A stretch of 64,000 nucleotides of DNA from CAYSUS01 sp964434165 (GTDB lineage: Bacteria; Planctomycetota; Planctomycetia; Pirellulales; Thermoguttaceae), in assembly GCA_964434165.1 (NCBI GenBank), contig CAYSUS010000012.1, positions 1 through 64,000 of the forward strand, read 5' to 3'. The position numbers were made by a program, and so were the translations under genes. This document shows positions 7,063 to 14,216 of the stretch, piece after piece. Numbering within the stretch: the stretch's first letter is position 1; the number at the start of each line of letters is the position of its first letter. The notes under the pieces are model-generated. The model saw only the letters and a list, made by a program, of their open reading frames with translations, made no database searches and was not told the origin of the DNA.

Positions 7063-8751
7063 ATGAGACACCCGGCCATCGAGCAACCACGGACAAAGAG
7101 CGTCGTGGTCATCGGAAAAGAGAGTGTGGGCAAGTCGCAGCTGCTTTCCTCCGTGACAGGCCGCGCAGCCGGGCAGTCCAACTTCCGAGGCTCCACCGTA
7201 TCGGTCGAATGCTACCAAACAACCAACGCGGTGTTCTTCGACACGCCCGGTATCCTTCGTCGCTCGGATACCGAGACAACGCGACTGGCGTTGGCGACGC
7301 TCAACGAACAGGACACCGTGCTGCTGGTGGTTCAGGCCACGCACCTCGATGATGACCTGAGCGAGATGCTCCCTTTAGTGATCGGCAAGCAGGGGGCGAT
7401 CGTGGTCACCTATTGGGACAAGGTCCAGCGCGGTGAAGCCGCGATGGAAGCCATCGAGCGGCTCAGCGCAGAATTGGGCGTTGGGTTGATCACGGTCGAT
7501 GCGCGGCATGTAACCGCTCGTCAACGGGAGCAGATCCTGGCCGAGTTGAATTCCCCGCGGCGTTTCCTCGAAACCGTACCGACATTCCGGGCGGGATGGC
7601 GGATCGAACCGCGGCCAGGTCTCTTGGAGCACCGAAGCGTCGGCCCGCTGTTGGCCGTGATGCTGTTGTTGCTGCCCGCTTTGGGAACGGTTTTCGGTGC
7701 GAATCGAATGGCCGATCTCCTGCACCCGGTGGTCTCCGGTTGGCTCGAACCGATGATCGCCGCGATTGATACGACGTGGCCTGCCTGGGCACGGTTGGTG
7801 CTGACAGCGTCTCAAGGTGAGTTTGGCTACGGACTGCTGAACATGGGGCCCTTTCTCCTGGTTTGGGCATTGCCGACGGTGTTGCTGTTCTCCTTGATCC
7901 TGGCCGCCTACAAGGCCAGCGGTCTAATCGAACGAATCAACGTCGCTCTGCATCCGCTGGTTCGTCCCTTCGGACTCAGCGGACGCGATGTTGTGCGCGT
8001 GATGATGGGCTTTGGCTGCAACGTGCCGGCGGTCATTGGCACACGATCTTGTTCCACTTGCTCGCGGGGATCCGCCATCGCGGCAATCTCATTCGGCGCG
8101 GCCTGCAGTTACCAGTTGCCCGCCACGCTGGCCGTACTGGCCGCCGCAGCGACTGCGACCAACACGAGTGCGGTTCTGCTGACAACCATCTTCCTGGGCT
8201 ATCTGCTCATCACGACACTCGTCTATTTGCGACTGACGTCCAGCTCCGAAGCCCGCAATTCTCTAAACGTGTTGATGACTCCCCGGCGACCCTTCATGCA
8301 GTGGCCTTCATTGAGTGCGCTTGGGCGTGAAGCCGCGGGGACGATCCGGCAATTCCTGTTTCGCGCTTTGCCGATCTTCGCCGTCATTTGTATCGTCGCT
8401 TCGCTCCTGGCGCGGTTGAGGGTGCTCGATGTGGTTTCGCAAGCCCTGGCGCCAGTGATGCGCGTCTTCGATCTTCCCGCCCAAGTTGCCTTGCCCGTCG
8501 TGTTGGCGTCGATTCGCAAGGACGGCATCTTCCTGTTGGCAGCCGACGATGGCTTGGCGTTTCCCCTGACAGCAGCCCAGGCCCTGACGGCCGTCTACTT
8601 GGCCGGAGTGCTGATGCCATGCCTGGTGACCGTTCTGACGATCGCGCGGGAGACCCACTGGAAGTCCATGTTCAAACTCGTTGCGCGGCAGGCGGCGTTT
8701 GCGGCCCTGTTCGCGCTGGCACTGGCCTGGGGAGGGAGGTGCCTGTTGTGA
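7063..8751 (+). CDS. feoB: FeoB-like GTP-driven metal transporter
   Basis: 562 residues, shorter than typical FeoB (about 650-770). The N-terminal G domain shows GKESVGKS (G1) and FDTPG (G3); the G4 motif NxxD is altered to TYWD, so guanine specificity may be relaxed. The membrane part starts near residue 190 and holds the FeoB Gate motifs, including GFGCNVPA and RKDGIFLL, in about eight to nine hydrophobic segments. The usual second gate segment reads SCSTCSRGSAI with extra cysteines. FeoB imports Fe(II); in this putative Zur-type regulon the cargo could be zinc or iron. Followed by a GTGA overlap with the next gene. Confidence 0.85.
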   Translation: MRHPAIEQPRTKSVVVIGKESVGKSQLLSSVTGRAAGQSNFRGSTVSVECYQTTNAVFFDTPGILRRSDTETTRLALATLNEQDTVLLVVQATHLDDDLSEMLPLVIGKQGAIVVTYWDKVQRGEAAMEAIERLSAELGVGLITVDARHVTARQREQILAELNSPRRFLETVPTFRAGWRIEPRPGLLEHRSVGPLLAVMLLLLPALGTVFGANRMADLLHPVVSGWLEPMIAAIDTTWPAWARLVLTASQGEFGYGLLNMGPFLLVWALPTVLLFSLILAAYKASGLIERINVALHPLVRPFGLSGRDVVRVMMGFGCNVPAVIGTRSCSTCSRGSAIAAISFGAACSYQLPATLAVLAAAATATNTSAVLLTTIFLGYLLITTLVYLRLTSSSEARNSLNVLMTPRRPFMQWPSLSALGREAAGTIRQFLFRALPIFAVICIVASLLARLRVLDVVSQALAPVMRVFDLPAQVALPVVLASIRKDGIFLLAADDGLAFPLTAAQALTAVYLAGVLMPCLVTVLTIARETHWKSMFKLVARQAAFAALFALALAWGGRCLL

Positions 8752-9440
8752 TCTTCGCGCGCAGAAATCGAACAGAACGAAACGCGCCCCATTGTCGATC
8801 CAGTGCGGGCAGGTTGGACAATCATCCGGAGGTTGTTGATCCACACACGACGGATCGCCCTTGCGTGGAATGCGGACCGATCGAATATGCGGTGGGCTTG
8901 CTGAGTCAACAGGCGTGGTGCTGGGGACGCGACATTCTGCGACCTGAAGGCAATTGGCTGCTGGAGATCGGCTTTGACCGCATCGAGCCGCCCGCCGATC
9001 GCAAGGAGTGTTCCAGCGTTTATTCCCTCAAGCTGCCGCGTGGACGATGCGTTGTTCTGCGTGGGTTCGGTGTGTTCTACGGAGATCTTCAGTGCGGTGG
9101 CGTCTTCCTGCCCCGATACGAGTTCCGGCCGAGATACACGACGCACGCGGCGCTGGAGTGCCCACCCTGGTCCGATGCGGACTTGCCGAAACTGAGCGCC
9201 CCGACCGACTCGCAACGAACCGCTTGCACGTCATTGACGTTGGGCCTGATCGATTGGATACGGAGCTACGAGGTGACGATCGCCAAACGATTGGGAATCG
9301 AGTACCGCCGCTCGACGCTGCTTCAGTGGGATGACGGCAAGCGACCCATCACACCGGCCGAGGAGATGGCGTCGGCCTGGAGAGCGTTGTCGTTATTGGT
9401 TGCCGCCAAGTTCGACGCTTATTGCAGGGACCAACCATGA
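8748..9440 (+). CDS. Hypothetical protein downstream of feoB
   Basis: 230 residues starting with GTG inside the stop of feoB (GTGA overlap), preceded by GGAGGGAGG. One CxxC pair (RPCVECGPIEY) near the N-terminus, then a mixed soluble protein with scattered cysteines and repeated aromatic/proline motifs (RYEFRPRYTTHAALECPPW). No signal peptide or membrane segment. I do not recognise a family. Tight coupling to feoB suggests an accessory cytoplasmic partner. Last gene of the metal island. Confidence 0.6.
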   Translation: MIFARRNRTERNAPHCRSSAGRLDNHPEVVDPHTTDRPCVECGPIEYAVGLLSQQAWCWGRDILRPEGNWLLEIGFDRIEPPADRKECSSVYSLKLPRGRCVVLRGFGVFYGDLQCGGVFLPRYEFRPRYTTHAALECPPWSDADLPKLSAPTDSQRTACTSLTLGLIDWIRSYEVTIAKRLGIEYRRSTLLQWDDGKRPITPAEEMASAWRALSLLVAAKFDAYCRDQP

Positions 9441-9558
9441 GCGCCGATGATGCTATCCCAACCTCATATGAGCCATGGCGACACTGGGCGGCGTCGCCGC
9501 GCTCGCAGCACGCGGGTGGATGATAGGCGGTGGATCTCCCGCGTGTTAGAATCATGGG

Positions 9559-9669
9559 ATGACCATTCAGCAGATCATCCGGCCGGAGGATCGAGTCGAG
9601 CACATAGCCCGACACTCGGTTAAACCCGAGGAGTCTGAGGAAGCCCGCTTTGGTCAGCCGTTCGTGTAG
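9559..9669 (+). pseudogene. BrnT/DUF4258-like fragment (36 aa)
   Basis: Short frame MTIQQIIRPEDRVEHIARH... followed by SVKPEESEEARFGQPFV and a stop. The pattern 'EHIARHxVxPEExEE' matches the N-terminal region of BrnT-type toxins and related small proteins, which normally continue for another 50-60 residues. Only this beginning is present, so it is probably a decayed toxin-family gene. Identification rests on pattern memory. Confidence 0.4.
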
Positions 9670-9687
9670 AAGGCCCGATCGGGATCG

Positions 9688-10698
9688 ATGAGCCCTCCCC
9701 AGCGCCAGCCCGACACGGCGGACGTCGGCGAACTTCTCCACCGGCTGGCCGCCGAGGAGGAGCGGTTCCTGCAGCGGGAGTTCCTCGCGCCTTCGGTGCG
9801 CGGGAGCGTGGCCGAGGTGCGCATCGGCGGCGTGGTCTGCCGCGTCCGCATCGAGCCGCGGGACTTCACCGGTTGGGGGGTGTTCCGGCCCGTGTCGATG
9901 ACCCGGGCGCGGCTGGTGCGCGAGGCCGGCCTGGCGGATCGCCGCCGCTGGCTGGACCTTTTTCCCCGCGTCGGGCTGATCGTCTGCCGGCGGCACGGAA
10001 GCAACTGGCACGGCGCGGCGGCCCATCGGGGCGACGCGCGCTTCAGGATCGAGGGCCTGGTGCCGATCGAGATGGCCGAGGAGGTGCAGCCCTTCGACGT
10101 GGTGGCGGCCCGATTCGACGGCTCGTCGTTCTGGTTCGACGATCTCGACCCCGGCGGCGACCCGGCCGCGGCCGCGTACCTGCGCGGGGCCCTTCAGGAG
10201 CAGACCGCGCCGGAGGATCTCGCCCGGCCGGGGCTGACCCCCGAGCAACGGGCCGCCTACGAACTGGGTTGGTGGGAGCGGATCGGACCCTCGGGCGCGG
10301 AAGCGGGCGACGGGCCCGAGGGCGCGGGTGCTGGCCGGTGCGGGGGGCGTGCGCGGCCCGAACCGCGCCCCATGGAAGCGGAGGATCCGGTGCGCCGGCG
10401 CCTTCGGCAGAGCCTGTCCCACGCCGGGGCCCAATTGATCGGTTACCTCGAACGTCCGGACAGCTACCGTGTCACGTACCGTATCGGCGGCGAGGAGTTC
10501 ACCTCGGCGGTGGACAAGCGCGACCTGACGGTCCAGGTGGCCGGGGTCTGCCTGGCGGGGGAGGACCAGAAGTTCGATCTGGGCAGCCTCGTCGGCGTGC
10601 TCCGCGAGGGCGGGCCGGACGACCTGTTCCGCGTGGGGGACGACGGCGGGATGAATGAGGACGACTATTGGCGGGTTCATCCGCGGCGCAACCCGTGA
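9688..10698 (+). CDS. Unknown protein of the JAMM/E1 module
   Basis: 336 residues, ATG at 9688, first of three same-strand genes. An N-terminal domain (residues 10-175) contains EVRIGGVVCRVRIEPRDFTGWGVFRP, then RWLDLFPRVGLIVCRR and DVVAARFDGSSFWFDD. After a Gly/Ala/Arg-rich linker, a C-terminal domain (about 230-325) reads RQSLSHAGAQLIGYLER, then YRVTYRIGGEEFTSAV and VAGVCLAGEDQKFDLGSLV. I recognise no named family; a protein in this position in bacterial ubiquitin-like operons is often the Ubl, E2-like or substrate component, but I cannot demonstrate any of those folds. Its stop overlaps the JAMM start (GTGA). Confidence 0.7.
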   Translation: MSPPQRQPDTADVGELLHRLAAEEERFLQREFLAPSVRGSVAEVRIGGVVCRVRIEPRDFTGWGVFRPVSMTRARLVREAGLADRRRWLDLFPRVGLIVCRRHGSNWHGAAAHRGDARFRIEGLVPIEMAEEVQPFDVVAARFDGSSFWFDDLDPGGDPAAAAYLRGALQEQTAPEDLARPGLTPEQRAAYELGWWERIGPSGAEAGDGPEGAGAGRCGGRARPEPRPMEAEDPVRRRLRQSLSHAGAQLIGYLERPDSYRVTYRIGGEEFTSAVDKRDLTVQVAGVCLAGEDQKFDLGSLVGVLREGGPDDLFRVGDDGGMNEDDYWRVHPRRNP

Positions 10699-11090
10699 GG
10701 GAGCGGTGCTGGGCGCTGGTGGGGCAGCGCCGCGGGGCGTTCTGGCTTGCCCGGCGGAGGCGCCCGGCCACGGGCGAGCCGACCCGCGTGGAGTTCGACG
10801 CCGCCTGGACCCTGGCCCGCGAGGAGTCGCGCGGCGACGTGGTCGGTTTCTGCCACACGCATCCCTGCGGCCTGGTCGGGCTCAGCCCGGTGGACGTGCG
10901 CACGATGCGAGCCTGGGTCGGCGCGCTGGGCAAGCCGCTGTTGTGCCTGATCGAGACGCCCGAGGGGCTTTCGGCCTTCCGCTTCGACCGCGACCGCTCG
11001 CGGGGAGCGCAGCTTGCGGCGTGCGTGCGCTTCCCGCGCGGCGTGGTGGTGGTCTTCGATCCGCCGAAGGGGTCGGCCGCCAAGGGATGA
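10695..11090 (+). CDS. JAMM/MPN+ (Mov34/JAB) metallopeptidase
   Basis: 131 residues, a single JAB domain. The zinc site is complete: HTHP-x6-S-x2-D (HTHPCGLVGLSPVD), with glutamates upstream (AREES) that can supply the catalytic acid. JAB proteins cut isopeptide or C-terminal bonds of ubiquitin-like proteins, or process sulfur-carrier proteins. The start GTG at 10695 overlaps the stop of the preceding gene; a TTG at 10668 is an alternative. Together with the ThiF-like gene 164 bp downstream this makes a deconjugation/activation pair. Confidence 0.8.
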   Translation: MRERCWALVGQRRGAFWLARRRRPATGEPTRVEFDAAWTLAREESRGDVVGFCHTHPCGLVGLSPVDVRTMRAWVGALGKPLLCLIETPEGLSAFRFDRDRSRGAQLAACVRFPRGVVVVFDPPKGSAAKG

Positions 11091-11254
11091 CGAAGAGACA
11101 CCTATTCCGTTTGCTGGCCGATGAGCGGTGCCACTTCGCGGATTGACAAGGGAGCTTTCCCTCTCCGTTGCCCCCGCGGTCTCCAGTTCCCACGGGGCGC
11201 CGGGCTCCTGGCAACGCCGAAGTGGTTTTTGACTCGTTCCCGAAGAGCCGAACG

Positions 11255-11908
11255 ATGACGCGGGTGTTCCTGCACGAAAGGCTTTACCGCGGGGCCGACC
11301 GCATGGCCGAGCTGGCCCGGCCGCTGGTGACCGTCTGCGGCGCCGGGGCGATCGGCTCGCATCTCTGCGAGAACCTCGTCCGGCAGGGTTTCCGGCGGCT
11401 GCGCGCGATCGACCGCGACCGCGTCGAGGAGCACAACGTGAGCACGCAGGCTCACGGTCGGGCCGACGTGGGCGCGAGCAAGGTCCAGGCCCTGCGCAAC
11501 CGGGTCTTCCGCGGGGTGGAGGTCGAGATCGACGCCGTGGCCAAGGAGTTGACCGATCGCAGCGCCCGGCAGCTCCTCAAGGGCTCGGACGTCGTCGTCG
11601 AGAGCTTCGACAACTCGGCCTCGCGTCGTTTGGTGCAGCAGCAGTGCCGCGCGGCGGGCATGCCATGCCTTCACGTGGGGATGTACGCCGACTACTGCGA
11701 GGTGGTGTGGGACGAGGAGTACCGCGTGCCCGACGACGTCGGCGGCGACGTGTGCGAGTATCCGCTGGCGCGCAACCTCGTTCTGTTGGCCGTGGTGATC
11801 GCCTCGGAGACGCTCGTCCGCTTCGTGCTCGCCGGCCAGCGCGAGAGCCGTTGTGCGACGCTGCGCGACTTCGCGGTGGGCGGGCTCGAGGCCGGCCGGG
11901 GCGATTGA
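11255..11908 (+). CDS. ThiF/E1-like adenylyltransferase
   Basis: 217 residues with the E1-superfamily Rossmann fold: nucleotide loop VTVCGAGAIGSH, acidic residue in RAIDRDRVEEHNVSTQ, the lysine in GASKVQAL and the D in ESFDNSASRR. The CxxC zinc pairs of MoeB/ThiF are absent. Cysteines in PCLHVGMYADYCEV and GDVCEYP are candidates for a thioester-forming residue. Such enzymes adenylate the C-terminal glycine of ubiquitin-like or sulfur-carrier proteins. No obvious Ubl with a terminal GG lies next to it. Start ATG 11255 chosen as the first start directly before the conserved core. Confidence 0.8.
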   Translation: MTRVFLHERLYRGADRMAELARPLVTVCGAGAIGSHLCENLVRQGFRRLRAIDRDRVEEHNVSTQAHGRADVGASKVQALRNRVFRGVEVEIDAVAKELTDRSARQLLKGSDVVVESFDNSASRRLVQQQCRAAGMPCLHVGMYADYCEVVWDEEYRVPDDVGGDVCEYPLARNLVLLAVVIASETLVRFVLAGQRESRCATLRDFAVGGLEAGRGD

Positions 11909-11994
11909 CTTGCCGGAGCGGGTGAGCGCCGCGCCGCTTGTCTCAGTCTGCCGGGTCGAGGCCGAGTGCTCCGGGCGTTTCTCCTCGGCGCGGC

Positions 11995-12291
11995 TCACTT
12001 CAGGATAAGTACCTTGGTGTCCAGCCCGGCCTGCTCGACGACGCGGAGGAAGCGTCTGCGCAGCCTCGCGTTCAAGCGGAGCAGATGGCGCGCTCGCCGG
12101 GTGCTGCGACGGTCGGTCAGTTGCCGGATCAGCTCTCGCTGTTCGCGGATTCGACCTGCCAGCTCGTGCGCCTCGCGTTGCGTCAAGCCGTGCCGGGAGA
12201 GGCGGTGGCACTTGCTGCGGATCTCCTGGCCGACGATCCGGAAGGCGGTCAGCACGTCTGCCTGACTGCACCGAAACGCCCGTCTCCACAT
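11995..12291 (-). CDS. Small basic hypothetical protein
   Basis: 98 residues from an ATG at 12291 with GAGGT seven bases upstream. The sequence is arginine- and leucine-rich and probably all-helical (LTQREAHELAGRIREQRELI, RHLLRLNARLRRRFLRVVEQ), ending KVLILK. It lies downstream of a dinB fragment on the same strand. No family recognised; it could be a genuine small gene or part of a decayed locus. Confidence 0.45.
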   Translation of the reverse strand: MWRRAFRCSQADVLTAFRIVGQEIRSKCHRLSRHGLTQREAHELAGRIREQRELIRQLTDRRSTRRARHLLRLNARLRRRFLRVVEQAGLDTKVLILK

Positions 12292-12469
12292 ACAACGTAC
12301 CTCAAGCGGCGAATCGGTCGGTTCGGAGGCCTGCGCCGTGGGGCCGTCGCCGCGGACCTTGGGGCGGGGGCCCTGTCGGCGGTCAAGCGACCCGGCCCGG
12401 TGCAAGGCGGACCGACCGAAGCACTCTCGGATCTGATCGGCGACGACGTCCCGATCGGCCTGCCTCGGA

Positions 12470-12574
12470 CGCTTGGGGCGAGCCGCCCACGATGGCCGGA
12501 CGACCGTCCAGGTGGCGCCGTTCCCGCTCCTCGACCGGGGCGTAGCAGGCGTCCCTGTCGCAGTGGAGGATCAT
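12470..12574 (-). pseudogene. N-terminal fragment of a Y-family DNA polymerase (dinB)
   Basis: From the ATG at 12574 the frame encodes MILHCDRDACYAPVEERERR then HLDGRPAIVGGSPQ. This matches the DNA polymerase IV opening (MILHvDmDaFyAsVEqrd..eLrGrPviVGG) including both N-terminal catalytic-site aspartate positions in altered context. Similarity stops after about 34 residues; the palm, fingers and little-finger domains are missing. This is a remnant of a translesion polymerase gene. Confidence 0.7.
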
Positions 12575-12691
12575 CGGCCCCGTCCCCGGCCGCTTGGGCG
12601 TCGGGACGGCATGGGCGCGTCGCCGTGAGGCGGGCGCATCATGACTTTGCCACAGGGACGGCCGGAACGCAACCTCCCCGGCCGGGGCAGG

Positions 12692-13828
12692 TCAGCAGCG
12701 CACGGGGCAGAGCGGTTGCCCGTCGCTCCATTCGGACTGCGGCCTGGCGGTCTTCGCGATCGCCAGGAAGTCGTCGTGGCGGGCCCGGAACGCGTCCACC
12801 ACGAGCGGGTCGAATTGCTTCCCGCTTTCGGCCTCGATCATGCTTCGCGCGACGGACGGATCGAACGCCGGCTTGTACACGCGCGGCGAGGTCAGGGCGT
12901 CGTACACGTCGGCCACGGCGACGATCCGGGCGGCCAGCGGGATCTCGTCGCCCGACAGGCCGTCGGGATAGCCCAGCCCGTCGTAGCGCTCGTGGTGATG
13001 GCGCGCGATGTCCTCGGCCATGGCGAGGAAGCTCCCGCAGGTGGCCTGCGCGGCGGCCTCGCGGATGGCCTCGGCGCCGATGGTCGTGTGCCGCTTCATG
13101 ACCGCGAACTCCTCGCGGTCGAGCTGGCCGGGCTTCAGGAGCACGGCGTCGGGAATGCCCACCTTGCCGATGTCGTGCAGGGGGCTGGTGCGATGGAGGG
13201 TATCGACGAACGCGTCGTCGATGCGGGCCGCGTACGGCCCGCTCTGGCGAAGCTGCTCGGCGAGAATGCGGCAGTACTGCTGCATGCGGTGGAGGTGCTC
13301 GCCCGTCTCGGGATCGCGGGATTCGGCAAGCTTCGCCAGCGCGAAGATGGCGATCTCGCGCGTGGCGACCAGGTCCGAGCTCCGCTCCTGGACGAGGCGC
13401 TCCAGGTCGCTGTTGAAGCTCCGGATCTGCTCGTTGGCCGTCCAGAGCTGCTTGAGCGAGTCGCGAAGCCGGAAGTGCACGTGCACCTTGGCCAGGAGCT
13501 CCTCGTGGTCGAAGGGCTTGACCACGTAGCCGTCGGCGCCGAACTGGTAACCGCGCACGCGCTCTTCGGCCGAGGCCTTGCCGCTGACGAGGATCACCTG
13601 GGTGAACGGCCCCATCGGGCCGGACTTGATCCGGCGGCACACCTCGTACCCGTCCAGGCCGGGCATCATGATGTCCAGGAGCACGAGGTCCGGGCTGAAC
13701 CGCGGCAGAAGCTCCAGGCACTCCTCGCCGCTTCTGGCCAGGGCCAGCTCGTACTCCTCCGCCAGCAGCTCCTCGAGGATCTCGCGATTGAGGTCGTTGT
13801 CGTCAACGATCAGCACTCGGTTCTTCAT
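12692..13828 (-). CDS. Response regulator with HD-GYP phosphodiesterase domain
   Basis: 378 residues. Receiver domain at 1-120 (VLIVDDNDLNREIL, phosphoacceptor in DLVLLDIMMPGLDG, switch lysine in VVKPF), coiled-coil linker (QERSSDL), then an HD-GYP domain: HDIGKVGIPD, the metal-binding HHHERYDGLGYPDGLSG and a signature RIVAVADVYDALTSPR. HD-GYP enzymes hydrolyse cyclic di-GMP. ATG at 13828 with GGGAG upstream. Divergently oriented from the chemosensory operon, so it is a natural output or companion of that pathway. Confidence 0.9.
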   Translation of the reverse strand: MKNRVLIVDDNDLNREILEELLAEEYELALARSGEECLELLPRFSPDLVLLDIMMPGLDGYEVCRRIKSGPMGPFTQVILVSGKASAEERVRGYQFGADGYVVKPFDHEELLAKVHVHFRLRDSLKQLWTANEQIRSFNSDLERLVQERSSDLVATREIAIFALAKLAESRDPETGEHLHRMQQYCRILAEQLRQSGPYAARIDDAFVDTLHRTSPLHDIGKVGIPDAVLLKPGQLDREEFAVMKRHTTIGAEAIREAAAQATCGSFLAMAEDIARHHHERYDGLGYPDGLSGDEIPLAARIVAVADVYDALTSPRVYKPAFDPSVARSMIEAESGKQFDPLVVDAFRARHDDFLAIAKTARPQSEWSDGQPLCPVRC

Positions 13829-14216
13829 CTCCCACTCCGCCTCGGACTTCTTCGTCTTGCTCCCTCCTCGCGTGCCGCCCAAGGTGCCTGCCCCCCAACC
13901 CGGCGCAACAGTCTCTCTGGAAAAAGAATAGCACGTGTTCGGGCGGTTGCTTACGCCAATCGGGGGCTTCCTGTCTGCGGGATGCGCGTACGGCCCAACC
14001 GGCGGGTCCGGTACAGCCCGGCAAGGGTCGCCCCGGACGGGGTCGCGACGAACTCCGGCGTCTGCTCGCCAGGTCCCGAGATCGCGGTTCTTTCCGTGTG
14101 AGCTATGGTTCCCTGGTCGTGGAGACAGGCAGTGCGCGGCGCGGTGCGCGGGCTGCTTGCGGCGGCTCTTTGCTCTCCGCGGCCGTGTCCCCGCATCCGA
14201 CGACTCGAGGCCGAGC
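13829..14216. promoter_or_regulatory. 388-bp divergent intergenic region between HD-GYP gene and cheA
   Basis: No gene seen. It must carry the promoters for both directions, but I find no strong -35/-10 pair that I would defend. Sequence is less GC-rich near 13915-13960. Confidence 0.3.

Noticed and set aside
9349..10680. Long minus-strand frame opposite the JAMM-module first gene
   Set aside because: Low-complexity His/Arg/Pro-rich shadow; codon bias and conserved operon overlap support the plus strand.
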